The notes: generated by a model not told the origin, from the sequence alone. Positions 31,543-44,078 are shown, counted from the stretch's first letter. The stretch: DNA of 64,000 bases from an uncultured Bacteroidales bacterium (GCA_900316055.1 ONBK01000003.1:1-64000), one strand, 5' to 3'. A program made the numbers and translations.

Positions 31543-34500
31543 ATGGTCATGGAATCTATTAGACAGATAATCAAAAATATCATAGCCGGAATAGGGCTAA
31601 TGACACTTCTTTTTTTCCCGTTGATTGCCAATGGGCAGGTGGGTCTAACCTCACCGGGTCAGTTCTCGCTGCAGGCTGTTGTGCGTGATGCTGATGGCAA
31701 CTTGGTACCTTACAGCGACTTGCTGCTACAGGTGGACATACTGAGCGATACGGTGTCAGAGATCCCTCTACATACCGAACAGCAGACGGTCACCACCAAT
31801 AGCTTTGGTTCTTTCTCCACCATCATTGGGGCTGGAGAGATTAACTGGGGCGAAGGACCTTACTATATGCATATCGACATCTCTCATCCTAATGGGATGG
31901 ACCTGGCAGCCACCTACCAGCTAATCAGTGTTCCCTACGCCTTGAATGTACATGTGACGGACAGCATCCGCGGGGTATCGTATGCTGAAAAACAGATATT
32001 GTGGATAAGTGGCGATACTATCTACCTTACGGGAGGCAGCTATGTAGTACTCAACCGCTTCGACGGCGACTACAACAGTCTCTCCAATCGCCCCACCAAC
32101 ATAAGCCACGTTGCCAACGATGCCGACTACCTGACCAGCGAGGTGCAGGCGCTCTCTATCTTGGGATATACCATCACCCTCACAGGTGGCAGCTCGGTGA
32201 CCATTCCTATGGGCTTCGACGGCAACTACAATAGTCTCACCAATACACCTGATGCATTGAGTGACTTCGAGAACGATGCAGGCTTCATGCTTGTGGAGCA
32301 GCAAGTGCTCTCCATCGACCACGACACCCTCTTCCTCACGGGAGGCAGTTTTGTGAAGATTCCCCGCCGGGCAGAGATACAGACCCTCGATTCCACCACC
32401 GCGTTGGGCAACAGTGCGGGCAACCGCCAACTGAAAAACCTGATGGATCCCACCGACCCACAGGATGCACTTACCTACCACTACCTCGATTCGCTGCTCT
32501 CGACCCTCCACCTCGACTTGCTCGACCAAGGATCCCATACAACTTTCACCATCGCCGCCTGCGACACCTTTATGTGGTACGGCACCGCCTACACCTCCTC
32601 GGGAACTTATCTCTACCACTATTCCAACGACCTGGGTTTTTATAGCACCGACACCCTCCATCTTACCATCCGGCACGGCTCGCGTCAGTCGCAGACCGTC
32701 GACACCATAGGCTCCTACGTCTGGCACGGACATATCTACCACCAGTCCGGACACTACCTATATCACTATTATAATAACCTAGGGTGCCCCAGCACGGACA
32801 CGTTGCACCTGAACGTGTCCGACTCCTGCAACGCCTACCGTGACGCTGCCGACACGGCGCTGCTTCATTCCTGCGGCAAAGTACTCTGGTATGGACACTA
32901 CTACGCCGCCTCGGGCACATACGAGCACAATCTGGGTATTGCCGCCGCCAACGGCTGCGACAGCGTGGCCTGCGTTCAAATAGTCGTCGCTACAGCTTAT
33001 AAACGCGACACCGTAGCTCGTACTACTACAGGTGTCACCTGGCGCGGGTCGACCTACACCGCACAAGGCGACTATGCAGATACGCTGACAGCTTCCAATG
33101 GCTGCGATTCCATTCTTGTGCTCCACCTCTCTGTAGCCTCAAACGTTGGTATGGGCGCCGCCAAGGGGGTCTTCTCCGTCGCCGACGGCCTGCAGGTGCG
33201 CTTTTCGAGCGGCAACCTGCAGTTCCTCTCGTCTGACAACTACTGGCGTTTCGCGGAGCACCAGTATGATGTGCTGAACAGCTCTTGCGTGGCCTCCTAC
33301 TATCCCTTCTGGAGCGACCTCTTTGGCTGGGCCACCAGCGGCTACCACGATGTCGCCGACACGCTCAACACCCAGTATTTCCCCTGGGACCACAACAAGA
33401 CCTATCAGGCAGAACCAGTGGCACAATACAACCTTCAAGGATATGGACCCTCTACCTTTATGACGGATACGAACCTGACGGGTACGAGCCGCTACTACGA
33501 CTGGGGGCAATACAACGTTCTTGCCAATGGTGGTGGAGAGCAGAACTTATGGCGCGTGCTGACACGCGAGGAATGGGACTACCTGCTATATCAGCGTCCA
33601 GATGCTGCCAACTTGCAAGGGCGGGTTACGATTTGGAATGTTCCCACTTCAAGCGGCTCGACTACCACGGTGCGAGGTTATGTACTCTTGTCGGACGATT
33701 GGACTGATGTGGCAGGGGTTCCCTTTTCGAGGTCATCGACCAATTCTTATTCCATCACAGAATGGAGACAGCTTGAAGATGCCGGTGCTGTGTTCCTGCC
33801 ATTAGGGGTATCGAATGTCGCTCGTTATTGGAGTTCCAGTTCAAAGGGTAATGGAGGTGCTTACTGCTTCGCCATGGATGATAGTCAGAAAATGGTGGCG
33901 GCATACAATCGGAGTGTAGAATCCTTTGTGCGTCTGGTACAGAATGTCACCGCCGGTTCATTTGACTGTCAGTGTTCCTATTTCGACACGACGGTTGTCT
34001 CTTCAGGTCCCTTCTCCTGGCAGGGCCATACCTACACTGAGACGTGCGACTATCTGGTGGTAATCACGAATGCCGCAGGCTGCGACAGCATGATTACCCT
34101 CTCGCTGATTATCGAAGACCCTGGTGTGCTGCCAGGATACTTTTCCGTCAGCGACACCCATCAGGTGCGCTTTTCAAAGGGGAACTTGCAATATAAAGCC
34201 AGTGACGATGTGTGGCGTTTCGGCAACCACCAGTACGACTACCGCGGGGCGGGCAACAATTATCGTTCCGCCACCTACAAGGGGTGGATTGACCAGTTTG
34301 CCTGGGCCACCAGCGGATACCACGACAGTACCGATTTTGAGAATGTCTACTATAGGCCCTATTCGAGCCGTGGTAGTTATTCTGGCTACGGTCCCTCCAG
34401 CCGCATGGCGGACTGGGACCTTGTGGGTACCAACGCGCAATACGACTGGGGGGTACACAACCCCATCGCCAATGGGGGCAACACGCCGGGGCAGTGGCGC

Positions 34501-34986
34501 ACTTTGCGAGGTGAGGAATGGTGGTATCTTGTCAATCAGCGTCCCAATGCCAATAACCTCCAAGGGTGGGCCACGGTGTGCGGTGTGCGCGGCATGGTGC
34601 TGCTGCCCGACAACTGGACGCTCCCCACATCGGTGACTTTTGTGAACACGCACTCTCGACTGACGAGCAACTATGAACAGAATGTCTACGACACTGTCCA
34701 GTGGGCAGCGATGGAAGCGGCGGGAGCTGTATTTCTTCCCACTACCGGTACTACGGCAGAAGATTCCTATCCGAGTTCCTATTGGAGCAGTACAACCAAT
34801 CGGGGAAATAGCCTCTTCCAAGCTTGGTCCAGCAGTGCCCAGCACCTAAATTGGAGAGTTCAAGCGCAAGACGAGTATCCTGGATATAACCTTTATACTT
34901 ACCACGATAACGCCTTCTATTACTATCCTTTCGTTGATGGCATAGGTAAAGGCATCAAAATGTTCGTCCGCCTAGTTAAAGACTGA
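31543..34986 (+). CDS. Giant FISUMP-type surface protein, copy 2
   Basis: 1147 residues, a tandem paralogue of the preceding gene with the same domain order: signal segment, head domain (FSLQAVVRDADGNLVPYSDLLLQVDIL; SVPYALNV), shaft repeats (DGDYNSLSNRPTNISHVANDADYL), CDTFMWYG-type repeats, and two FISUMP-like domains (VRFSSGNLQFLSSDNYWRF; VRFSKGNLQYKASDDVWRF). The start directly abuts the previous stop codon. Similarity is high in the last 300 residues and lower in the head and shaft, so the copies have diverged in the exposed middle part, as expected of surface proteins under selection. A terminator-like hairpin follows. Confidence 0.87.
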   Translation: MVMESIRQIIKNIIAGIGLMTLLFFPLIANGQVGLTSPGQFSLQAVVRDADGNLVPYSDLLLQVDILSDTVSEIPLHTEQQTVTTNSFGSFSTIIGAGEINWGEGPYYMHIDISHPNGMDLAATYQLISVPYALNVHVTDSIRGVSYAEKQILWISGDTIYLTGGSYVVLNRFDGDYNSLSNRPTNISHVANDADYLTSEVQALSILGYTITLTGGSSVTIPMGFDGNYNSLTNTPDALSDFENDAGFMLVEQQVLSIDHDTLFLTGGSFVKIPRRAEIQTLDSTTALGNSAGNRQLKNLMDPTDPQDALTYHYLDSLLSTLHLDLLDQGSHTTFTIAACDTFMWYGTAYTSSGTYLYHYSNDLGFYSTDTLHLTIRHGSRQSQTVDTIGSYVWHGHIYHQSGHYLYHYYNNLGCPSTDTLHLNVSDSCNAYRDAADTALLHSCGKVLWYGHYYAASGTYEHNLGIAAANGCDSVACVQIVVATAYKRDTVARTTTGVTWRGSTYTAQGDYADTLTASNGCDSILVLHLSVASNVGMGAAKGVFSVADGLQVRFSSGNLQFLSSDNYWRFAEHQYDVLNSSCVASYYPFWSDLFGWATSGYHDVADTLNTQYFPWDHNKTYQAEPVAQYNLQGYGPSTFMTDTNLTGTSRYYDWGQYNVLANGGGEQNLWRVLTREEWDYLLYQRPDAANLQGRVTIWNVPTSSGSTTTVRGYVLLSDDWTDVAGVPFSRSSTNSYSITEWRQLEDAGAVFLPLGVSNVARYWSSSSKGNGGAYCFAMDDSQKMVAAYNRSVESFVRLVQNVTAGSFDCQCSYFDTTVVSSGPFSWQGHTYTETCDYLVVITNAAGCDSMITLSLIIEDPGVLPGYFSVSDTHQVRFSKGNLQYKASDDVWRFGNHQYDYRGAGNNYRSATYKGWIDQFAWATSGYHDSTDFENVYYRPYSSRGSYSGYGPSSRMADWDLVGTNAQYDWGVHNPIANGGNTPGQWRTLRGEEWWYLVNQRPNANNLQGWATVCGVRGMVLLPDNWTLPTSVTFVNTHSRLTSNYEQNVYDTVQWAAMEAAGAVFLPTTGTTAEDSYPSSYWSSTTNRGNSLFQAWSSSAQHLNWRVQAQDEYPGYNLYTYHDNAFYYYPFVDGIGKGIKMFVRLVKD

Positions 34987-35002
34987 ATTAGAGTTTTAAC
35001 AC

Positions 35003-35032
35003 ACATCCCAGTACTTTTTACTGGGATGTTGC
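35003..35032 (+). terminator. Hairpin at the end of the surface operon
   Basis: An 11-bp perfect stem ACATCCCAGTA/TACTGGGATGT with a 5-base loop, 17 bases past the last stop codon. The T-run is poor (TTGCTTATG), so termination may be incomplete. Confidence 0.65.
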
Positions 35033-35065
35033 TTATGTTGGTCTTTGGTGAGAAATTATGACAGA

Positions 35066-35098
35066 CAACTGGATGGGACTGGATGGGATGGATGGGAC
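35066..35098. repeat. Decamer array
   Basis: Units of about ten bases (AACTGGATGG, GACTGGATGG, GATGGATGGG) in non-coding DNA. Confidence 0.7.
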
Positions 35099-35332
35099 AG
35101 AGTTGTTTATCCATAATATTATTCTTAAGTATACTTTGCAAATATACAAAAATATTATAAACTACACTTTAAAATATTATTTCATTATCAACCCCGACCT
35201 ATCCTCCACCAGTTTCCGGTCGAGGGCGATGCGTTTGATGGGCTTTTTGATTGCATTATGACTTCCGACCAAAGAGGAAGCAACTGACATGGGGACTGCC
35301 AAATTGGCAGTCCTCTTTGTTTGGTATGGTTG

Positions 35333-35430
35333 TTGATTGCTTGATTGCGTGAATGTGTGAATGCGTGAGTGGCTACGCAATCCAATTACTCAAACAATCA
35401 AGCAATCAAACAATCAAAAATCAAATAACT
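35333..35430. repeat. Paired octamer arrays in the clpB leader
   Basis: TGATTGCT-like 8-base units (35335-35372) are followed by CAATCAAG-like units (35393-35428) that are their reverse complement. A 15-base exact inverted repeat (TTGATTGCTTGATTG) joins the two, so the clpB leader RNA could form a long hairpin ending just before the start codon. Confidence 0.75.
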
Positions 35431-38043
35431 ATGACCTTAGACAAGTTCACAATCAAAGCGCAGGAAGCCGTGCAGAAGGCACAGGAGGTGGCTCTCGGAG
35501 GGCAGCATCCGGCCATCGAGACGGCTCACCTGCTGAAAGGGCTCCTCTCGGAAGACGAGAATGTGACGCCCTACCTCCTCAAGAAGATGGAGGTCAACAT
35601 CCCCCGCTTGACGCAGCAGGTGGATGAAATCTTAAACAGTATGCCTCGCGTCAGTGGCGGACAGGTGTACCTAAGCTCTGACGCCAACCAGGCCCTCGTG
35701 GCCGCACAGCAGCGCGCCACTAAGATGAACGATGAGTTTGTCAGTGTGGAGCACCTGCTGCTGGGAATCCTCAGCGGCCGCGACCGTGTGAGCCAACTGC
35801 TGAAGGATGCCGGTGTCAGCGAGAAGGCGCTCCTCGCCGCCATCCAGGACCTCCGCAAGGGCTCCAAGGTGACCAGCCAGAACCAGGAGCAGACGATGAA
35901 CGCCCTGAACAAGTACGCCAAGAACCTCAACCAGCTGGCGCAGGCCGGCAAGCTGGACCCCGTCATCGGACGCGATGAGGAGATTCGTCGTGTGCTGCAG
36001 ATCCTCTCGCGCCGCACGAAGAACAACCCCATCCTTATCGGTGAGCCCGGCGTGGGTAAGACAGCCATCGCCGAGGGATTGGCCCAGCGTATCGTCAGCG
36101 GCGACGTGGCCGAGAACCTGAAGACGAAGACCATCTACTCGCTCGATATGGGTGCCCTGATTGCCGGTGCCAAGTACAAGGGCGAGTTCGAGGAACGACT
36201 GAAGAGCGTCATCCGCGAGATCAACGAGGCCGATGGCGAGATAATCCTTTTCATCGACGAGATTCACACCCTCGTGGGTGCGGGTGGGGGAGAAGGCGCC
36301 ATGGACGCTGCCAACATCCTCAAGCCGGCACTGGCAAGAGGTGAGCTAAGAGCCATTGGTGCCACCACCCTTGCTGAGTACCAGAAGTATTTCGAGAAAG
36401 ACAAGGCCCTGGAGCGCAGGTTCCAGAGCGTGCTCATCGACGAACCGTCGGTGCCCGACACCATCAGTATACTGCGTGGATTGAAGGAGCGCTACGAAGT
36501 GCACCACCGTGTGAGAATCAAGGACGAGGCCATCATCGCTGCTGCCGAGTTGAGCCACCGTTACATTTCCGACCGTTTCCTGCCTGACAAGGCCATCGAC
36601 CTTATCGACGAGGCGGCAGCCAAGCTGCGGTTGGAAATCGACTCTGTCCCCGAGGAACTCGATGAAATCGAGCGCCGTATCCGTCAGTTGGAGATTGAGC
36701 GCGAGGCCATCAAGCGCGAGAACGACCAGAACAAGATAGCCCAAATAGACAAGGAGCTCGGAACTCTCCGCGAGCAGCGCGACCAGATGAAGGCCCGCTG
36801 GCAGAACGAGAAGCAGATAGTCGAGGCCATTCAGGCCGAGGTGAAGAACATCGAGAGTTTCAAGTTCGAGGCCGAGCAGGCCGAGCGTGCCGGCGACTAC
36901 GGCAAGGTGGCTGAGTTGCGCTACGGCCGTATCAAGGAGGCCGAGAAGAAGGTGCAGGACCTCAAGGACCAGCTCAAGAAGATGCAGGCCGACAACGCCA
37001 TGATTAACGAGGAGGTCGACTCGGAGCAGATTGCCGAGGTGGTCTCGAAGTGGACCGGCATCCCTGTGACGCGTATGCTGCAAAGCGAGCGCGAGCGCCT
37101 GCTGCACCTCGAAGACGAGCTGCACAAGCGTGTGGTGGGTCAAGACGAGGCCATCAGCGTGATAGCCAATGCCGTGCGTCGTTCGCGTGCAGGCCTTTCC
37201 GATGGCAAGCGGCCCATCGGCAGCTTCATCTTCCTCGGCACCACGGGTGTCGGTAAGACCGAGCTGGCGAAAGCCCTCGCCGAAGTGCTGTTCGACGATG
37301 AGAATATGATGGTGCGTATCGATATGTCTGAATACCAGGAGCGCCACAGTGTCTCGCGACTCATCGGTGCACCTCCAGGGTATGTGGGCTACGACGAGAG
37401 TGGCCAGTTGACCGAGGCCGTGCGGAGGAAACCCTACAGCATTGTGCTTTTCGACGAGATTGAGAAGGCTCACCCCGATGTGTTCAACATCCTGCTGCAG
37501 GTGCTCGAAGATGGTCGGTTGACCGACAACAAGGGTCGTACCTGTGACTTCAAGAACACCATCATCATCATGACCTCGAACATGGGCTCCGACATCATCC
37601 GCGAGAAGTTGGAGGGCAGCACGATGCCCACGCAGTATGAGTTGGATGAGACTAAGAATGCCGTGATGGAGATGCTGAAGCAGCGGATACGTCCCGAGTT
37701 TCTGAACCGTATCGACGAAATCATTATGTTCCAGCCGCTGTCGCAGAACCAAATCAAGGACATCGTCCGCATCCAGTTGCGCATGGTGGCCAAGATGCTG
37801 GAGCAGAACGAGATTACCATCTCCGCTACCGACGAGGCCGTGAACCATCTGGCCGAGATTGGCTACGATCCTGCCATGGGTGCCCGACCCGTGAAGCGTG
37901 TCATCCAGCGCGAGATACTCAACGAGATGAGCCGTCAGCTGCTGGAAGGCAAGATCCACAGCAGCGAGACCATTATCATTGATGTCATCGACGGCCAATT
38001 CGTGTTCTACAACCCTGCGCAAAGCGAGAGCAAAGGAAAGTGA
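35431..38043 (+). CDS. clpB: ATP-dependent disaggregase ClpB
   Basis: 870 residues from ATG 35431 ([21 protein letters not shown]), the family's usual start; earlier in-frame codons belong to a repeat array. The N-domain, first AAA+ module (Walker [10 protein letters not shown] at about 204-212, Walker [12 protein letters not shown]), the coiled-coil middle domain (about 400-530, [24 protein letters not shown]) and the second AAA+ module (GTTGVGKTE near 603, [13 protein letters not shown]) are complete. It resolves protein aggregates together with DnaK. Heat-shock control is likely but no dedicated site was seen. The C-terminal codons are part of a 77-base tandem duplication. Confidence 0.97.
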   Translation: MTLDKFTIKAQEAVQKAQEVALGGQHPAIETAHLLKGLLSEDENVTPYLLKKMEVNIPRLTQQVDEILNSMPRVSGGQVYLSSDANQALVAAQQRATKMNDEFVSVEHLLLGILSGRDRVSQLLKDAGVSEKALLAAIQDLRKGSKVTSQNQEQTMNALNKYAKNLNQLAQAGKLDPVIGRDEEIRRVLQILSRRTKNNPILIGEPGVGKTAIAEGLAQRIVSGDVAENLKTKTIYSLDMGALIAGAKYKGEFEERLKSVIREINEADGEIILFIDEIHTLVGAGGGEGAMDAANILKPALARGELRAIGATTLAEYQKYFEKDKALERRFQSVLIDEPSVPDTISILRGLKERYEVHHRVRIKDEAIIAAAELSHRYISDRFLPDKAIDLIDEAAAKLRLEIDSVPEELDEIERRIRQLEIEREAIKRENDQNKIAQIDKELGTLREQRDQMKARWQNEKQIVEAIQAEVKNIESFKFEAEQAERAGDYGKVAELRYGRIKEAEKKVQDLKDQLKKMQADNAMINEEVDSEQIAEVVSKWTGIPVTRMLQSERERLLHLEDELHKRVVGQDEAISVIANAVRRSRAGLSDGKRPIGSFIFLGTTGVGKTELAKALAEVLFDDENMMVRIDMSEYQERHSVSRLIGAPPGYVGYDESGQLTEAVRRKPYSIVLFDEIEKAHPDVFNILLQVLEDGRLTDNKGRTCDFKNTIIIMTSNMGSDIIREKLEGSTMPTQYELDETKNAVMEMLKQRIRPEFLNRIDEIIMFQPLSQNQIKDIVRIQLRMVAKMLEQNEITISATDEAVNHLAEIGYDPAMGARPVKRVIQREILNEMSRQLLEGKIHSSETIIIDVIDGQFVFYNPAQSESKGK

Positions 38044-38160
38044 ACTTTGCTTTGCCGAGCCAAAGCAGGGTCTTGGGCGGCACTCCAAAACCCTGTGCAA
38101 AGCGAGAGAAAAGCATAATAATTTATGCTTCTCCGACCCCAAGCAGGGTCTTGGATGTCA
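38012..38160 (+). repeat. Tandem 77-base duplication at the clpB end
   Basis: Two successive units begin ACCCTGYGCAAAGCGAGAG and end CAGGGTCTTGG-x6-CACTCC or CAATCC. The first includes the last codons of clpB ([10 protein letters not shown]). Each unit has a central hairpin with different sequence but kept pairing (GCAAAG/CTTTGC in the first, AGCATAA/TTATGCT in the second), which suggests that the RNA structure matters. Confidence 0.75.
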
Positions 38161-38209
38161 ATCCAAAATCCGACCACAGAGCAGTAACACTCCGATAAAC
38201 AAGAGGAAA

Positions 38210-38241
38210 GAGGTGCGCCAGACGGCGCACCTCTTTTTTTT
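38210..38241 (+). terminator. Intrinsic terminator of clpB
   Basis: A 10-bp stem GAGGTGCGCC/GGCGCACCTC with loop AGAC, followed by eight T. Confidence 0.93.
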
Positions 38242-38264
38242 GTCTCTATGTCGGATTATTTTCG

Positions 38265-38272
38265 TATTTTTG
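38265..38272 (+). promoter_or_regulatory. -7 element of dnaX
   Basis: TATTTTTG, 25 bases before the dnaX ATG. A TTTG lies about 22 bases further upstream. Confidence 0.5.
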
Positions 38273-38297
38273 CACTTTAAAAGTAGCATAAACAGAG

Positions 38298-39401
38298 ATG
38301 GATAATTTTGTAGTATCGGCAAGAAAGTATCGTCCCACGACTTTTGCGAGTGTGGTGGGGCAGGAGCATATCACCCGGACGCTGAAGAACGCTATCGCGA
38401 CGGGACAACTGCCGCAGGCTTTTCTTTTCTGCGGACCGCGTGGAGTGGGTAAGACCACCTGTGCCCGAATTTTGGCAAAGACCATCAATTGCGAACACCG
38501 CACCGCGGAGGGCGAGGCATGCAACGAGTGCGAGAATTGTCGCTCGTTCAACGAGGGGGCCTCGATGAATATCTTCGAGCTCGATGCCGCCTCGAACAAC
38601 TCGGTGGACAATATGCGCGAGCTGGTGAAGCAGGTCTACATCCCGCCGCAGACGGGCAAATACAAGGTCTACATCATCGACGAGGTCCATATGCTTAGTT
38701 CGGCGGCTTTCAACGCCTTCCTGAAAACCCTCGAGGAGCCACCTGCCTACGCCAAGTTTATCCTCGCTACCACTGAGAAGCACAAGATTATCCCGACCAT
38801 TCTGAGCCGTTGTCAGGTATTTGACTTCAAGCGCATTGAGAACGAGGATATCGTGCGGCATCTGAAGTATGTGGCCGGCAGCGAGGGTGTGAAGTACGAG
38901 GAGGGTGCGTTGGAGGTGATAGCCCGAAAGGCCGAGGGTGGCTTGCGCGACGCGCTTTCGATTTTCGACCAGTTAGTGAATTTCACCCAGGGCAACTTGA
39001 CCTATCAGGGGGTGCTGGAGAATCTCAACGTGCTGGATGCGGACTATTACTTCAAGCTGGTGGACGACTTCCGCGGCGGTAACCTCAGCGGTGCATTGTT
39101 GCTCTACCAGGAGGTGATAGGGAAAGGTTTTGGCGGTCAGCATTTCCTCACGGGGTTGTGCGAGCACCTGAGGAACCTGATGGTGAGTCTGGATTCGCAG
39201 ACCTTGAAGTTGATAGACGGTGGCGACACCCTTCGTCAGCGTTACGGGCAGCAGGCGCAGCAATGTGGCCTTCCGATGCTGCTGGGGTGGTTGAATACCG
39301 CATCTGATTATGAATTCCGCTTCCGCGAGGCCAACAACAAGAATCTGTTTGTCGAGGTCTGCCTGATGAAGATGGCAACGGCCTCGATGCCACAAGGGTA
39401 G
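38298..39401 (+). CDS. dnaX: DNA polymerase III gamma/tau, motor part, ending at an in-frame TAG
   Basis: 367 residues: clamp-loader AAA+ ATPase with Walker A GPRGVGKTT, a zinc site with Cys residues in CEHRTAEGEACNECENC, Walker B IIDEVHML, sensor ATTEKHKI, and domain III (VGGQHFLTGLCEHLRNLMVSLD-like GKGFGGQHFLTGLCEHL). It stops at TAG 39399-39401 right after VCLMKMATASMPQG. The frame then stays open to 40001 and encodes what looks like the missing C-terminal part. The short product would be gamma-like; whether a tau-like product is made by read-through or internal start cannot be told from sequence. Confidence 0.9.
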   Translation: MDNFVVSARKYRPTTFASVVGQEHITRTLKNAIATGQLPQAFLFCGPRGVGKTTCARILAKTINCEHRTAEGEACNECENCRSFNEGASMNIFELDAASNNSVDNMRELVKQVYIPPQTGKYKVYIIDEVHMLSSAAFNAFLKTLEEPPAYAKFILATTEKHKIIPTILSRCQVFDFKRIENEDIVRHLKYVAGSEGVKYEEGALEVIARKAEGGLRDALSIFDQLVNFTQGNLTYQGVLENLNVLDADYYFKLVDDFRGGNLSGALLLYQEVIGKGFGGQHFLTGLCEHLRNLMVSLDSQTLKLIDGGDTLRQRYGQQAQQCGLPMLLGWLNTASDYEFRFREANNKNLFVEVCLMKMATASMPQG

Positions 39402-39433
39402 ATTGCGAGACGTCCCGAAAGGGCAGGCACGGA

Positions 39434-39463
39434 TGAAGGTGAAAGTGGAAAAGTGAAAGGTGA
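39434..39463. repeat. Heptamer array between the dnaX parts
   Basis: Four 7-base units (GGTGAAA, GTGGAAA, AGTGAAA, GGTGAAA) just after the TAG that interrupts dnaX, leading into the second open segment. Confidence 0.85.
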
Positions 39464-40001
39464 AAACAAGGAGCCGGAGGTAAAACCAGCGGTTGCTCCG
39501 CCATTGCCACCTGTTCAGGAGTCCACCATTGAGCCCCAACAGGCTGTCGCCCCTCCGAAACCTTCACGGCCGGCGCCGATGCTTGGTGGTATCTCCATCA
39601 AGTCGGCGCAGGCGAAAGTGCAGCCGGTGCAGCATATCGAAGTGGAGGTGAAGCCCTTGACGGAAGAGGACCTCGCAGCCTATTGGCAGGAGGCGGGAGA
39701 GAAGCTGGGTCTGCAGGAGTTGCTGTCGGAAGGTTTGCCTCATCTGGGAGAGAAAACCGGATATTTTGAAGTGGACGCACAGTCGGTGTCGTTCCACGAG
39801 GAATTCAAGCCGCACAAAATCGATGTGATGGAGTTTCTCCGCAAAAAGACGGGCATGAAGATGTTGGATTGTAAAGTGAACCAGCTTTTTGTAAGTAAAG
39901 AGGAGGTGACCTATTCGCCTGACGACAAGTACAAGGCGATGGTGGAGAAAAATCCTCATCTGGCAGAATTAAGGAAACTGTTTCCGATGATAGATTATTG
40001 A
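39453..40001 (+). CDS. C-terminal (tau-like) part of DNA polymerase III gamma/tau
   Basis: 182 residues from a possible GTG at 39453; the same frame is open from 39402, directly after the dnaX stop. A Pro-rich linker (PPLPPVQESTIEPQQAVAPPKPSRPAPMLGG) leads to a C-terminal domain (LTEEDLAAYWQEAGEKLGLQELLSEGLPHLGEKTGYFEVDA; VMEFLRKKTGMKMLDCKVNQLFV; YKAMVEKNPHLAELRKLFPMIDY) that matches my expectation for the end of Bacteroidales DnaX. It is therefore part of the same gene, either separated by a genuine nonsense change or expressed by read-through or reinitiation. Confidence 0.75.
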   Translation: MKGENKEPEVKPAVAPPLPPVQESTIEPQQAVAPPKPSRPAPMLGGISIKSAQAKVQPVQHIEVEVKPLTEEDLAAYWQEAGEKLGLQELLSEGLPHLGEKTGYFEVDAQSVSFHEEFKPHKIDVMEFLRKKTGMKMLDCKVNQLFVSKEEVTYSPDDKYKAMVEKNPHLAELRKLFPMIDY

Positions 40002-40050
40002 TTTGTGGCGGTTTGCTCCTTAAAGTCGCAGGCCTGCATAGCAGGCAGAA

Positions 40051-40087
40051 AGTTTAAAGTTTAATTTTGTAACGTTTAAGGTTTAAA

Positions 40088-40092
<5 letters not shown>
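40051..40092. repeat. Heptamer array containing the dapF start
   Basis: Six 7-base units (AGTTTAA twice, TTTTGTA, ACGTTTA, AGGTTTA, AAGTGAA). The GTG start of dapF at 40088 lies in the last unit. A hairpin GCCTGC-ATA-GCAGGC precedes it at 40032-40046. Confidence 0.82.
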
Positions 40093-42957
<2,865 letters not shown>

Positions 42958-43004
42958 ACTGAGGTCGGCAACCTTGTGGAGCCAAAGGTGAAAATGAAAA
43001 AAAA

Positions 43005-44078
43005 ATGATAATGAAGGCGCACTTCCCGCACTCCCTTGTATTCCTTGCACTTCTTGCACTCCTTGCATTTCCTGCGAGTGCACAATACAACCACTGGGAA
43101 GTGGGGTTGAACGGCAGCTATGCAGCACCCAATAATTTTGAGATGATGGGATATGCCTGTGGGGCGGCGAGTGTCGATGTGACATGGGTGAGCCGGCAGA
43201 CAGGCAATGAATACTGGCGACTCTACAAACATTATCCATCCTTTGGCCTGCGGGCATCGTTTGCCTACATACCGGAAGCCATCTATGGACATCGTTTCGG
43301 GTTGGTAGGTTTGGTGCGGGCTCCACTGGGGAAGTGGGTGGGTTACAGCATCGGATTGGGACTGTCGACCTATACCAAAGCCCAGTGTTTCACGGGCGAC
43401 GAGGAAAACCTCCTCATCAGTTCTCCCGTCAGCTGTCTGATAGATGTGGGGTTCAACTTCCGTATCGGGGACGATGTGATGCTTAATGCCTCGCTGCTCC
43501 ATTCCAGCAATGGGATGCTCTACAGGCCCAATAAGGGAGTGAACTTCCTTCAGTTGGGCATTGCGGCGAAGATTGGCAATGGTTACGAGAAGAGTCTCGA
43601 CTGGGAGCATTCGAGGAGCCTTATCGACAGTGTGCCCTCGTTTCACTCCAGCGAGTGGAACGTAGCACTCTCGGGTGGTACCGCCATGTCGCGCGATTCG
43701 CAGATTGATGGATACTTCCCATGTTACGACCTGAGCATCTATTACCAAAGTTATGTGAATCCAGTCTTCGCTTTCGGTGGGGCGATAGACCTATGGTACA
43801 ATGGAACCCACTGGGAACCTATCCGCAGGGATGAGAGCAACTACCGCCTGCCGTTGTATCTGAGTGGCATGGGTATGATGGAGTTTTTCTGGGGTCCCTT
43901 GAGTCTGAAAGCAGGATTGGGTCTTGTGGTTGTGGCATCGAATCAAGTGACCATACCGATGTACGAGCGTGTGGGGGTCTACTACAATTTCGGACGCAAC
44001 TACGTGGGTGTCGCCTTGAATGCGACGGCAGGCCGCATCGAGTTCATCGAATGGACCTACGGCCGAAGGTTCTTTTAA
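43005..44078 (+). CDS. PagL-like acyloxyacyl hydrolase family protein
   Basis: 357 residues with a signal peptide (SLVFLALLALLAFPASAQ) encoded by a 9-base-period repeat. The rest alternates strands like an outer-membrane barrel. The segment NASLLHSSNGMLYRPNKGVNFLQLG matches the catalytic region of lipid A 3-O-deacylases of the PagL group (His-x-Ser-Asn followed by a Gly-rich strand). Bacteroidales homologues are longer than PagL and carry a second barrel-like half, as here (ALSGGTAMSRDSQ to the C-terminal YGRRFF). It could trim lipid A; this needs enzymatic proof. It converges with, and overlaps by four bases, the next gene. Confidence 0.72.
   Translation: MIMKAHFPHSLVFLALLALLAFPASAQYNHWEVGLNGSYAAPNNFEMMGYACGAASVDVTWVSRQTGNEYWRLYKHYPSFGLRASFAYIPEAIYGHRFGLVGLVRAPLGKWVGYSIGLGLSTYTKAQCFTGDEENLLISSPVSCLIDVGFNFRIGDDVMLNASLLHSSNGMLYRPNKGVNFLQLGIAAKIGNGYEKSLDWEHSRSLIDSVPSFHSSEWNVALSGGTAMSRDSQIDGYFPCYDLSIYYQSYVNPVFAFGGAIDLWYNGTHWEPIRRDESNYRLPLYLSGMGMMEFFWGPLSLKAGLGLVVVASNQVTIPMYERVGVYYNFGRNYVGVALNATAGRIEFIEWTYGRRFF
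43034..43078. repeat. Nonamer array encoding a signal peptide
   Basis: Five 9-base units (CTTGTATTC, CTTGCACTT, CTTGCACTC, CTTGCATTT, CCTGCGAGT) encode the LVFLALLALLAFPAS hydrophobic core. Confidence 0.82.

Larger units (their letters stand above)
35033..35430. other. Intergenic region before clpB
   Basis: About 400 bases without a convincing gene. They hold a decamer array (35066-35098), an AT-rich stretch, a terminator-like hairpin GGACTGCC-AAATT-GGCAGTCC (35293-35313) followed by TCTTTGTTT, and two octamer arrays that are inverted with respect to each other. A minus-strand frame (35177-35380) has a protein-like end but no good start. Confidence 0.5.

Noticed and set aside
35177..35380. 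67-codon minus-strand frame before clpB as a gene
   Set aside because: The first half is the translation of the octamer array and there is no usable start; only the last 25 codons look protein-like, possibly a remnant.
36346..38142. 598-codon minus-strand frame opposite clpB
   Set aside because: Same shadow effect as opposite typA; the composition is Leu/His/Val-rich without motifs, and no promoter or start context was seen.
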